Source: Gerris lacustris
Lineage: Eukaryota; Arthropoda; Insecta; Hemiptera; Gerridae
Assembly: GCA_951217055.1 (NCBI GenBank)
Contig: OX578281.1
Location: forward strand, 33,595,036-33,659,035
Length of the DNA: 64,000 nucleotides
Direction of reading: 5' to 3'
How positions within the stretch are numbered: position 1 is the first letter of the stretch; every line of letters begins with the position of its first letter. The notes under the pieces are model-generated. The model ran no database searches. It worked only from the letters and a program-made list of their open reading frames with translations, and was not told the origin of the DNA. This document shows, piece after piece, positions 22,700 through 34,964 of this stretch. The position numbers and the translations under genes were made by a program.

Positions 22700-24835
22700 T
22701 AAGATGATTAAATCCTTTAAATATCGCATTAATTTCTAATGTGAATCGAAATTAAAAATAAATAGTACAGAGGTAGTGGTTTTTAGAATTAAAATATTGC
22801 TGGAAATAGCGTTACAAAAGGAGGGGGTTAATGACACAATTTGTCTCTATCATGAGAAATAAGGATGTACTCTCTGATCTTTTCTATTGCTATATTAGCC
22901 TAAGTTGGCATTACCTGTAATTTCTTTCAAAAGATAAGACGGTATATATGGTACATTTTTAACTGATTAAATTCTCTTCCAATGTTTGAACAAGATTGGA
23001 TGATTTAGCTTGAGTTTACTCAAACAAAGAACCTACTCTAACATAGTAACTGAACTGGTGGAAAATAAATTTATAGGCTCCATTACTCATATAGCAGATT
23101 TCATGTTTGGTCAAATAACATTTTTTTTTTTTTTTTAGTAAATTTATCAGTGTTATTACCTAGTGGTTCTTTGTGGTTTACTTAAGCTCATTGTGGCGTT
23201 AACTTTTACTGAAAATGTGTTGTTTCACCAGAATAATGGGTTCAGTATTGGTTTAAAGCACATATAGTAGAGATGTTGGATGGGAACCCTATAAATCTAT
23301 GCAGTTAAAACTGGAGGCAGTCCCGTATTGTGCCCTCGGGACTAGATATGTATATCATAAAGAATTGTCACATGTCAGATACGGATCCTGTCATATATTT
23401 CTTCTGCAATTCTACCTGAAATAACATCAAGCTTCAGTCTATATTACATCACTTCGTCAAATCGTGACGTTCCTCATAACGCCACGACGACTCAAATAGT
23501 ATATTTTTAACTGACAATATTCTCTTCCAATTTTTTAAACAAGTTATAGAGAAGAAAAATATTATTGTCTAAACAAATTGTCAAGATTTTGCCAACGTTT
23601 CCCAGAAAAGCAACTACTCTTGGACGAAGCAACTTGACATAATTAGATCGTATACATTATTTTTAATACTACCGTAATCATTGTAGTGACTGAAATATAA
23701 TAAAGCCAGACAGCATTTAGAGTAAATATGAAATATGGGCTCGGAGGATAATTGAGTGGAGTCTGCTAAAAAGGAAAAGAAAGGGACCGACCAAGTCAAG
23801 CGTTGGACCATGAAATTTGACTATTTTATGGAGGCGCTGTATGTAACAGAGTAGCTGTGAAAAAATAAGTATAAACGAAAAAGAATAGGACAAGTATATT
23901 ACAAACTGTGACTCAAACAAGACTTGATATTTTTCATGTTCAAATTCAATTATACTCTACTATCATTCTTTGTTTCAGACGAATATCTATATTTGATTAT
24001 AATATTTACTTGCTATACTATTCTACTGTATTATTATATAATATTTACTTGTAGGTATGTGTCACTAACTTTTATAATAACAGGATATGTTTTAATTTTT
24101 AATCATGTTAATTTTAAAGGACATTTAAAATGTTATTAGAACATTTATTTCACGGTGCATATCAGATTAAGTCACCAATGGCACAAGAATCTTGGAGTTA
24201 AGAGTATAGCTATTTTTTTTTATCATATAACCAACTTATGAGAGTTAAAATTTATTATATTAAATTAGATTAACAATTCAAACCACTAATGTGGTTTAAA
24301 ATGATGAAATAATGCTCGAAGGAAAAAACTGCCATTTAAATTATAAAACAATGTTCTGGGAAAAAAACGTGGCCTAAAATCGTGAAAGATTGCAAATATC
24401 GTCATTCTGGAAAGAATGAATAATGAAGCTTTTAATATTTTTGTTAATATTTAGTAATAAAAAGGGGGAAAATGTATTTTTAAACAATTTTTATTTTCAT
24501 TACAATTTGGATACTACCGAAACGGTGGACAATATTACACTATTAGTCCTTGCAGCTAGTCGTGACCTGAGGTATATTAGAAATTGTAGTTTTTCATGAC
24601 TAAAATCTATAAATAAGTGAGTAAATTCCGGTAACTATTCAGATGATTTAAAATATAAAGCGTTAGTGGAGGTCATCATGAAATGTTAAAAGAATAGTTT
24701 TACCACGTAAAAATAGATTTAATAATTTTCTAATCAGCTTTCAGCTACTTTAAGGATCGTCAGTGTCAAAATGTAAAAACATCTAATTAAAAAATTGAAA
24801 AGATGGGAGTTTAGTGAGTCATGCCAAACTAGCAA
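22700..24835. other. Stretch without recognised gene
   Basis: A ~50-bp segment TTTTTAACTGA...ATTCTCTTCCAAT occurs at ~22947 and ~23501. T18 run at 23124. Frames of 60-70 codons match nothing. Confidence 0.45.
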
Positions 24836-24924
24836 CCGGTATTAGAATATGGCTGCAGTGCCCGCTGGTTCCGAATCAGGTTCAGACTGAGAAAACTCAG
24901 ACTCAGAAAAACAGTGTAGTTAAA

Positions 24925-24990
24925 CCAGGTGTGCATAGTGGAAGCAGGCAACTGGTTGCCCGCGTAGGGTTCGGATTCCGAGACTTAACC
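24925..24990 (+). repeat. tRNA-like fragment (weak)
   Basis: Box-B-like GGTTCGGATTCC at 24968-24979 and GCATAGTGGAAG ~35 bases upstream, with GGCAA-ctgg-TTGCC between. No closing acceptor stem. Confidence 0.3.
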
Positions 24991-24994
24991 TGAA

Positions 24995-25985
24995 TGTTTA
25001 TATCTTATTTCAGGTTTTAATTTTAGCATGTGTCCACTTCCAATCTAAATTTTGGAAGAAACGTTCCCTATTCCCTATAATTTATTAACTGCTCAAAAAA
25101 GTAGTGGTATTACCCATATGCAATGCACTCCTTAACTTGTTAATTTTATAAATTGCAACTCTTTCTCGTTTTATCACTGTTTGTATTATAAATGTTGAAA
25201 CATTTTTAGGTCCTTCCATTGAGTAATTAAGTTTTTAATTTATATATTATACTAGCAGGACACCAGTGCTTTCCTTGTAGTCTAGTCCTAGTCGACGAAA
25301 GGTTCCAAACTTCAAAAATTCCTTGTGAAGAATAGACTAAAATTCTTGATGAATCCGAGGTGAGCTCTAGCAGCAATGACCTACTGTGGTGGTTAATATT
25401 TTTTTTAAATGTAGTTAGGTTTAGCTTTTCAATGAAACAAAGTTACAAAGTTAAGATGACTCGAGTTTCTGATCCGGATATAATCTGATTAGAACAACTA
25501 AGACTAAGGAAGGGATAAGACAGAGTGCTATCAAATATCTCTTTCAAGAAGTTCAAGAAGGTTTAAATAAGGAGAAAACCCTATAATTTTATTAAGAGCT
25601 GGCCGCAAAGATTCCAAATTTTCCCGACTTCGAAAGAAAAAACAACTTTTCTTTCTATGAACTTTTCAACTTATAAATTTATTTTCCTTCAACTTTGTTT
25701 TTCTTAAACGAAAAATTAACGCTATCGACTTTTTTTTAAATTAAATTATAACTCTAGATTTATTTATACATACATTTTTTTATAGGAAGAAAATGCTCTC
25801 TCACTTTATAACATAAATGATTCTTTCTGCTCCGAAACCCATTTTTTATCGCTTTTAAAATTTATTAACGAAATTGCTTTGACTAAATAACATTAAAATA
25901 ATAATATTTTTGTTAGGAAGGGATAGCTATTCTTTCTTATTTATATAGAGCCGATAAGACACTTACCTTTAATCTTTTTTTATCG
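24995..25985. other. Stretch without recognised feature
   Basis: No supported feature. Confidence 0.5.
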
Positions 25986-25987
25986 AT

Positions 25988-26048
25988 TTAAAATTAAGTT
26001 AAATTAAATTAAATTAAATAAATATAAATTAATTAAATTAAATTAAAC
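25988..26048. repeat. (AAATT)n microsatellite
   Basis: Imperfect AAATT/AAATTA repeats. Confidence 0.85.
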
Positions 26049-26279
26049 AAGTGTAAAACTACATTCAAGAAGAAATCGAGGTTGAAGGTTCTTTGTACTG
26101 AAAGATAAAGAAAAACTTACAGCTTCCAAGTTAGAAAAAACTTAAAAGTTAATAGAATAGAGACAATGGAATATAAGGAAACCAAAGGAGGAACCAAAGA
26201 AAATGTAAACTTCACCTGATATTTTTTTGAAAATTTAATTATTTAATTTTTTCTTGATATCTAGAAATATAATACACAT

Positions 26280-26490
26280 TTTCTTTCTTAGTTTTACGTA
26301 AGGAGCCACTTAAGGGGGGGGGGGATATTTGTCAGGATCTTCAAAACCAAAAAAACAACAACTCGGAATATTACATTATTTTTTTTTGCGAAAGTTGACA
26401 GGGAAATAAAAAACTGAGTTATTTGGAGCGAAGGAAAGTCCTAAAGTCAACATTTGACTACCAGCCCAGAGTTAGAACGCGGGTCCATTC
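26280..26490 (-). repeat. Dispersed repeat, partner of 18.4 kb
   Basis: Inverted relative to 18,580-18,700; carries a G10 run near 26,316. Confidence 0.6.
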
Positions 26491-26739
26491 TTTTTGAAAG
26501 TTTTATTCATTTATGAGGGATTAGAGAATTCATTTCGCTGTACATAAGGGACGTTTTGTTTTTGTATTCTCATGTGCACCTTGTAGGTGAGAGTTGTTAT
26601 TAAAAAAGTAAATAAAAATTTTAAACAGTATGAAGTAACTCTAAATAATAAGGTAGATCTCTTTTTTTTATATTAAATAACACAACTTTATAATTTTATA
26701 TGTTATAAGTGTTAAAGATAAGTGTTTTGTTGACAGTGT

Positions 26740-28012
26740 ATTACGTGAGAAAGGTAATTAAGGATTGGGGTGATTGGATAATGATTCATGGAATGTATAG
26801 TACCGGGATACAGATAGGTCTCGGAAAAAGGGAACATTGAGATCGTTGTGGAGAGTGAGGTTAGAGACGTAGAACGGTTTGTGATATTTCTAAGGATCTT
26901 GGATTGTAGAGTTTGGATTCAACAGATGTTGGATGGCTTGGTACTACCCCATACTTCTAGACCATAGGTCCAAGGTGGTTTTAAGATTACTTCGCAAATT
27001 CGAAGTATGTTATTCAAAGTAAGATTGGACCTTATATCCAAAAAACGAAGCAGCAACGTGTAGCGTCTTGTAATGTCCGTACGTTTAGTGTGTGTTGAGT
27101 CGTCTATCGAGGATAAGGCCAAGGTAACGGACTGTGTTAGCTTGAGGAATAAGAACTTGGTTGAGAATGTCTGGAGGACAGGTGCTATGACGAAGAGTAA
27201 AAGTGACATGAACATGTTTCTGTTTGTTAATTCGTATCCTCCATTTCCTTAACCAAGGTTTCCAGAAGGAGAAGGTTGCTTTGGGTGTTATTTGATGTGG
27301 TTTGAGGGTTTTCGTGGACAGATAGGATAGCCCTGTCATTTGCAAAGATGGCAAGGACCGAGTAAGGATGTTGAGGGATGTTATGAGTGAAAAAGGAATA
27401 TAGGAGAGGTCCTAGGATACTGCCCTGAGGTACTCCAGCACTTACAGGGCAGATAGATGAAAATGTGGATCCTAAACTTACACGAAAGTATCTATCGGCG
27501 AGAATTGATTTAAGGATGAGGTAATATGTAAAGGGTAGGATTCCCTTGACTTTCCAAATCAGCCCAGCATTCCAAACTCTATCAAAGATCGCCTCATCAA
27601 GAAAGACAGCTGAGCAATACCTTTTATTCTCGAGGGTGGAAGCGATGAATTCAACAATGCGGTGACATTATTGAATAGTGGAATGATTGGATCGTGGTTT
27701 AAGGATGGGAAGAAGTCTGCGTAGAAGGAGTTTTTCTAGGAGTTTTCCCATCACTGGGAGAAGAAGGCTTACAGGGTGGTAGGATGAGGTTAGTCGAGGA
27801 GGTTTTAAAGGTTTTGGGACAATAATAATGATGGCGAATTTTCATTGAGTTGGGAAGTGGGTAGTTCTAAGGACTGAGTGGAATATGTAGGTGAGGAATT
27901 GAATTATACCTTTCCTTGGAAGGTGTTTAAGAATTTTGGAGGTAATAAGGTCGTAACCGCGAGATTTTTGTAGAGGAAGTTGTTTAATAGTAGCATACTT
28001 GAAACTTGTCTA
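26740..28012 (-). pseudogene. Jockey-like non-LTR reverse transcriptase relic
   Basis: Dead copy of the RT-containing protein that copies LINE RNA at a nicked target. On the minus strand from 28012: KQLPLQKSRGYDLIT (RT motif 0/1), SSYHPVSLL (motif 2), FLDEAIFDRVW (motif A), AGVPQGSILGPLLY (motif B), FAND where the catalytic FADD/YADD is expected, KWRIRINKQK, YLGLILDRRL, and near 26,990 ILKPPWTYGLEVWG, ending around 26,740 after a RDLS..YY segment. The order and wording fit the Jockey clade. At least four frame changes and several stops break it. The endonuclease domain, ORF1 and 3' tail are missing, and the 5' edge at 28,012 is abrupt, as in 5'-truncated LINE copies. Confidence 0.85.
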
Positions 28013-28014
28013 AA

Positions 28015-29215
28015 ACCAAAATCCAAATAATGGCATGTCTAGATCTAGTGATACTTCGGATCCCTTAGAAGCGATATTTGACCTTCTTTTGAAAAGGATC
28101 CTGCTCTCACAGAATCTATATCACTTTAGAAAATTATTTGAGTATAATTTAGGATTTAATAATATAATTATTAGGAACTCTAGTACTATTCTATTAGTAC
28201 AGCCTTTTGTCCCAATAGATGAAGTAGTGAGTTAAACTGGAATATTCTGGATTGTTATGACTAATCCTACCTTTGGCTAAATCTTCCAATTATTATGCAC
28301 CTGAACTCTCCAGCTGTCTCCAACATTCAATTTCTTTAATGTTTCCTTGAAAATACTTTTTTAACAGTGGATATGAACCTTGGTTTTGCATAACAAAATT
28401 AGGGTTGGGAGAAAAGGTCCCAATTATAATTTTTCACTGCAGCTTTAGTTTAATTGTCATATACATATGTAAACATCAAGGGTCATTAACTCTCGATGTT
28501 GATATACCCGTAATTCATCAACGAACACCCTTTTCACCATTTTCTGAAGAATGCTTAAACTTAATGAAGAACGAATGTTTCATAGTTTCAGACAATTAAA
28601 TATCCCGGCGCGGGAGTGTATTTTTCACTGTCTGTTTCCCGTAGTAAATAATAATTATAATTTGATTTAAAATAAAAAGTAATATTAAAAGCAGGCAAAG
28701 TATCTCCTCAGCAGTTCATTTCTGCGTTCCAACTTTAACAGACTAAAGTGCAAAATTGTATTGTACTTCAGTTAACTTAAAATCCAACAAAAGACTTGAA
28801 AAAAATAAAACCTAAATTATTAATTTTTAATAAAATTTAACTATGACTAGAGAGGTTAGTAGAAAGTAACTCAAAAATATTGTCAGCAGATGTTTTTTTT
28901 TTTTTTTTTTTTTTTAATTAAAACTCAGAAACGCGTTTTAACATATAATAATATCATACAGAGTGTACGTGTTAACTTAGTAAGAGTGAATTAAGTACTA
29001 AGCTAACTATTTTACAAATTTTTATGACAAACAAACAGTACAAGGTGGGGGTAGACTAGGGCTGTGTGGGTAGAAGGATTACGGAAGGAACAAGGTAAGA
29101 GATATGGAGTTCAGATCCAAGGCGGAACCAACTGCTTATAGCTAAACAATAATTCCTTGTATTACTATAGCTAAAATACCTTACAACTACCAAATATTAT
29201 TTTTTTTTTTTTTTT
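28015..29215. other. Stretch without recognised gene
   Basis: Contains T22 at ~28,893 and T17 at ~29,199. The latter lies just before the LINE relic. Two frames of 64-66 codons match nothing. Confidence 0.45.
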
Positions 29216-29218
29216 TTA

Positions 29219-31045
29219 GGTTTACAAGAGAAGAGTTACTATTCCTGGATACTCTATACCTATGATAACATTTTCAACTTATCAAATATCATAAAACTTA
29301 AATTAGCTCGTAAAGGGGGAAGTATACTGCTTCACTGTAGATTTTTCAGTGGCGTTCGACAGAATAGACTATTCTACAAACTCTCATGCTTAGGCATATC
29401 CACGAAATTCCTTAGAATTATAAAAGCACTTTACCAGGACACTAAGTCGTTGGTTTGGCTCAAGACCCCCACAACAGAAATGGGCGTAATACAAGAGTGT
29501 ATTCTTTCACCGATTTTGTTTGCCCTCTTCATGAACGATCTATTTGATACTCTTGGTGGAGAACTATGTATGAATGAAAGATCAATTAAAGCACTCGCAT
29601 ACGCCAACAACATTTGTATAATAGCAGATAATCCAAATGAACTTGAGTATATGATAAATAACTTGGTGTGATATGCCCAACTTTAGACCTTAAAATTCAC
29701 CTAGAAAAATAAAATAATAATGGTGTTCTATAACGGAGGGAAATTTCTAAAGATGAAAGCTGGAAATTAGATGGCAAAATAATCGAAATAGTTAAGAGCC
29801 ATAAATATATAGGCGTTACTTTTACTCCACAGTTAACATTTTCTAAACATTTAGATGTGAAATTAAACGGTTGTAAGCTCATCCTCTCATCTGGTTGGAA
29901 CAAATTTATGGTTAAAAACGTTATACCGTACAACTCCAAAATAGCCTATAACGCAGTTCTCAGTTCAATGTTTACGTATGGGGCACGAATTTGGGGGTTC
30001 ACTTTTTCACAACCAATGCGAAATGTTAAAATTTATGTAAGTTGAAGATTGCTTCTTTTTTAAAAAAAATAAAACTATTCCGACTGCCACGTTTTGCTCC
30101 AAGTTATATTGAATATCTGGAATCAGGCTTCGACCCTACTTTTGTTAAATGTTTTCATTTTCATGCAAACTATATTATTAGAGTACTTTCAACAACCAAC
30201 ACTCGTCTCACTCATGGATTAGCTTTAGAAGTAATGAAAAAAAATTTTTTTGGAACGCGAATGAACAAACTTATCTAAGGCCTACCATCTTTCTTTTGGA
30301 TTTAATTGATTCGTCACTAACACGACTTAATTACCAATTTAATACCTCTTAATCAGATCATCTTAATAAGATGATAGCATTCATTAGCATCCCATTAGAG
30401 TTATATAAAATAGAAAACGTAGATTTTAACAAACTTTGTTGGATATTTCGAGTTAGAGGTCACCTTCTATACCTTCATTTTTAACCTATTAATGACCCCG
30501 AAGACATTTTGTGTTCTCTTTGTAATTCCAAGAAGAAGAGGATCTTTTTCATTTCCTGGGGAAATGCTCAATTATTCTAGGAGAAATCAGACTGCTGTGG
30601 TTTGGTTAGGATAATTTAAATTATTCATAGAAGAAGTCATAGACTACTTAAACGGAAAAAATTAGTCGAGGCTGTTTAATTATGTAAGAGAGGCTATCCT
30701 GTATAGAAGAGAATTAATATACGACTCTAATTTCAAGATTCACTCGATTTTGTTTGCTTTTGTTATTAAACTTATTTATGTTATTTCTATTTTTTTACTT
30801 TTATTTATTTATTTTTTTTGTTTTCAAATAAATAAAAAATAATATATAGGTATTCACAAGTACTTACACAATATTATTTCATTTTTTTTTATTGGCATTT
30901 TATTTTTATTTAGGTTTTGTTTTGTATAATCGAGGACGCGCACTCGGGTCACGGGCTCTGCCCATGTCATATGTTTATGCTGTATTTTTCTAAGAAAAGA
31001 TATTTTGATTGTTAATTTAATAAACATCATTTATTATTATTATTG
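29219..31045 (+). pseudogene. Non-LTR retrotransposon RT relic with 3' tail
   Basis: In the frame of 29322, motif A reads FTVDFSVAFDRI. A frameshift follows, and the next frame gives LFYKLSCLGIS and, from 29450, MGVIQECILSPILFALFMNDL (motif B). The catalytic box is YANN (normally YADD) within IKALAYANN. A shifted frame gives YIGVTFTPQ near 29,805. 29857-30045 carries the thumb region and GARIWGF, and 30042-30278 a tail with FRLPRFAPSYIEYLESG. Later frames give CSLCN...DLFHFLGKC and a last helix to ~30,745. 30,900-31,045 ends AATAAACATC(ATT)n, a plausible 3' UTR and simple-repeat tail. Frameshifts, stops and two Asp-to-Asn changes mark it as dead. It shares its tail with 13,130-13,750. Clade unresolved. 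Confidence 0.75.
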
Positions 31046-31084
31046 CAAGAACAGAGTTGTTAAGATTAGATTTTTCAATAAAAC

Positions 31085-31333
31085 ATGCTATATTTGTGTC
31101 TAGGTTAGCTCTTTAAATTTGAAGTTTTCTAATAGGTCCAATTTTTTATTTTTTTGGCACGAGTTTAGAAGTTCATAATTATCAACATCAAATATATGAT
31201 CAGTTTCTAGAGCATGGTTGGCAGAACTAGATATATTTACATGTTTTTGATGTCTGTCATTCGATATTTTCCGCCAAGGTTGATAGTGCTCTGCATTGCG
31301 TATACTTATTTTAAAATTTAACAATATGAACAT
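31085..31333 (-). pseudogene. Penelope-type GIY-YIG endonuclease fragment
   Basis: The minus frame (77 codons) contains NHALETDHIFDVDNYELL and KKLDLLENFKFKEL. In Penelope-like elements the GIY-YIG endonuclease domain ends with a similar H-x(n)-GH-x-F/I-D...I/L...K+..LE...I pattern. The GIY-YIG residues themselves would lie upstream (above 31,333) and are not seen. Recognition rests on this pattern alone. If correct it fits the Penelope-type terminal motifs at 11.3, 19.0, 41.7 and 49 kb. Confidence 0.4.
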
Positions 31334-34065
31334 TGCTTTGTGGCTATAAACTATTTGTGGAGAGACTTTTGTATTTCTTTTATTATGGAACCCACTCTAA
31401 GGCAAATGTTCTTGGTTTTAAATTTAATTTCTATCCGTTAAAAGTCGGAGAGAATGTACTCATCAAAAGTAGACTATTTAAAAATGATGGCTATGAAATT
31501 TATGGAGTTTTAATACCTTATTTCGTGAACAATCTTGAAAATAGATTATTACGTATTTCTAGAATATATCATTTTACAATGTTAACAAGTGTTTATCAAA
31601 ATTGTATGCTGCGCAATTTCTAAAAAAAAAATATCAATTGCTCTTGGGTGACAAAGAATACTAGTTCTTACAAAGTGTGGCAAGTAATCCAACGATGTTC
31701 CATCAATGGAACATCGACTTTTGTTAAATAGACATATGTTAAATAATCATAATTAATTAACTATTTTTCTTTAATCAAAACTGTGGCTGAATGCTAGAAG
31801 AACAAGTCAAACTAAACAAAACAAGTAAACAATGCAATAAAAAAAATAAAAAAATCCAGTTATATTGTACGTGGACGTCATTCACTCTCACCAAGGGAGA
31901 AATACAAAACAGTAATGGAAAGTGGAAATTTAAACTATTTTTTTAAAATTATAACCAGAACCAATAACTTGGCCTGTAAAATTCATTGTGTGAAAATTCA
32001 AGCTTAAATGAGTTTACCCACTGTTTTTGTAACTAGAAGGGTCTCTTATTTTTTTTAGTTTTCATTTCTGACGGGTGGAAGTTTTTCACTTAGATTGAAG
32101 GTAACCTTGTGGAAAAGCCAAGGGTTTGAAAATACCTCAGAAGTGAAACTGAAAATTAATTTTCCCTGAGTTCTGAAAAGGAAAAACGCCGACGAAAGGC
32201 TAAATGCCAAGTTAACTGGATCAGTCATGTACCTGACGTAAAAATCTCCACTGTATGACAGCCGTAATGAGAAAACCACTCCTCAAACAACAATTTCCAA
32301 GGCACTTTAATTGAAAAGAGAGGAAAAATGGAAATAAGTGTAAGTTAGAAAAAACAATGATTTAATCAATTTTTTTATGTATAAAGAGAATAGTTCATTT
32401 TTTGACTGTCAGTGTCATCCGAGTGTTTTAGATGAATAAGCCACATAAAGTTAACTTGACGAGTTTAACATAATATTTAGAAATATTTATTTGAAATTAA
32501 AATGTACTAACTTGGTAAAGCTAGAGATATTGATAATTTCGATCGATACGATTTAAACATTTAAACCTAAACAATTTCAACACAAGATAAGGATATGTAT
32601 AACTTTCTAGGGGACAGCTAAAACAGAGAGAACTATCCACTTCAGATCTATTGAGTTTGGCCAAGTTCCTGAAACCATGCTCAAACCATAAGACTTCGTT
32701 TCCTTTCCTATGTAAAAGAGAAATTAAAAATAAATTTAAATATTGTTTTAGAATTTGTTAAAATAAAATAAAACTGAAATTTACTAAATTGTATCTGGAT
32801 TCTATAAGTTTCTTAAATTATTATTTTTTATTTTAAATTTATATAAATAAAGTTAATGCAATTAGGACTGTACCAGCAATTTCTGGTGGTATGTTTTACA
32901 TTTAGATACATTAAATTAAATTATTAATTATAGAACATTTCGTGTAAAGGCGTGTAATGCGGTCCTTTTTCCTAATAATTATATATTTGCTTGAAGTACA
33001 CATTGTAAACAAAATTATATAATTGGAGAAAAGGACTATATTTCTCATAAAAAGTTTGGTAACCCTAAATAAAGTAATAAAAACTTTTACTGTCGATGTT
33101 ATTCTTTTATTAATGTTTAAAGTATTTCTTATTTTTTCCTTGAAGCTTATAAAAATTTAAATATCTTAAAAAGACTTTCTACCCCATGATTTAAGAACAC
33201 AAAATGTTACTAACTGTCTCGTTTAAATGTTACTAAGTGAGTTCAAAGTTCCTACAATATACTTTAAGTCTTTCAAATTAAAAAGTTATTTATAAGAATA
33301 AACTTTTTAATACTTCAACACTTAATTAATGTTTTCAGTTTTAATTAATACATTTGATTTAAATATGCATAAAGAATAAACACTTGAAACTCTGAAGTGA
33401 GATGGAATATAAAACCACATGTGTAAAAATATACTATTTTTAAGAGTAATTTTAAACTTTTAATAAGTTTAAATATGTAAAGATATTTTAACAAAGTTTC
33501 TTTTGAAAACTTAAGGTATTGTAAGCTCATATTATTAAATGTCGAATTTTAATTAGGTGCGTCGAAGGATTTAAGTTAACGTATCGAGCGTATGTAATGT
33601 TCTTACGTTACATGTTACGTATAGATTATACACATATTATAAACTCTTCTGTTTTCCTCTACAAGATACTCAGTAAGTCTATTACGACAGAGCGAAATTT
33701 GTTTGATAAAGGTTTAAAGCATGATTAAAACCACATGAAAGCAAGTGAAAGGGTATATATCTCGCTTGTCTGGGAAGTACCGGAGATAGATGCGGTCTTT
33801 TGTTGTCGCTCAAAATCTTCATTACAAATTTGAAAGCTATGGATACGCCCAATATATTTCACCTCGAAAACATTTTCTTCACATCTTTTACTAAGTTACA
33901 TAATGAAAGTGTGTGCATAATGGTCTAGCGCGGACCTCAAATGTTCTATAGCATAAAACATTTAGCATCGTTTAGTACAGCTCTTTTGTTTAATGCAAGA
34001 AACTTTTGATGATTGTGTGTAAATTGAAAATGATGCTTAGTCTTTACTTTTACTATAATATATAT
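31334..34065. other. Stretch without recognised gene
   Basis: Holds one 96-codon frame (31333-31623, +) of unknown nature and a palindrome CGATGTTCCAT-ca-ATGGAACATCG at ~31,694-31,717; the rest is AT-rich and silent. Confidence 0.45.
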
Positions 34066-34070
34066 ATATT

Positions 34071-34960
34071 AGGGTGGGCCTTAATAATGAACATTTTTTA
34101 ATTTTAGCTCCCAACCCCTAACTTTGTGCGAATACATGAAAAAATGATTTTTGAAAAGTTTCAGGTCAATAGGAAAATTTTAAATGGTGCCGCTTTTTAT
34201 TTGAAAATTGGTATATAAAAAAAATCAATAAAATAGCGATTTTGTCTAGAAAATTTCAAAATATCACATTTATAATGCAATATTATCCGTATTTTTTTAT
34301 TATTTACATAAATGATATACTTTTGTTAACTAATATAACTCAAAAGTAAGTCAATAAGTAAAGAGATAAAATATTTAGAGATATACATACATAGCAAAAT
34401 AGTGAAAATTGGGAAAAAATTTTGTTTTCCGTATGAATTTCGTAATTATTTTAATCATATGGACAATATTTAATGTTTTAACTTACATTAAAAGGTACTA
34501 CAGGTTATTTGTTTCATATTAATACGTATTAACAATGCATACCTATCATAGTTTTTTTTAAAACTAGTAACATACATACTAGTGGAGTCAATGAAGCTAT
34601 AACATAAGCCACATTTTGAACGAAAAAGACCGTCTTTTGAGTTTGAATATCTTTTATGCATTATTTTTTATTTTGGTTTGCAAACAAGGAATAAGGGGTT
34701 TTGGGGTCGCTGATTACGAATTTGAAGTCAAAAATAAAAAATTAAAAAAAATGGCGGCCCTAGGCTGGCGGGAAAAATCTTCCGTTTTATACGAAATTCG
34801 TGATAATTATACATAAATTAAGAACTAAACATCTAACCAAAGTTTTTTTTGGGGTCGCTGACTATGAATTTTAGGTAACAGTACAAAATAGTAGAAAAAA
34901 TGTTAAACATCCAAATTTAAATGGAATAATTACAATTTTTTTTTTATTTCCACTATTTTT
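34071..34960 (+). repeat. Repeat with TAGGGTGGG terminus
   Basis: TAGGGTGGGCC at ~34,070 follows an ATATATAT flank and resembles the TAGGGTGGGTC end of the element at 54,923. No matching right end is found. The GGGGTCGCTGA-TACGAATTT motif occurs twice (34,702 and 34,851, the second as GGGGTCGCTGACTATGAATTT), so part of the repeat is duplicated. Confidence 0.4.
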
Positions 34961-34964
34961 GCTA

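Noticed and set aside
23717..24139. Two 67-71-codon hydrophobic frames
   Set aside because: Phe/Leu/Ile/Tyr-rich translation is expected from AT-rich DNA; no start context or relatives.
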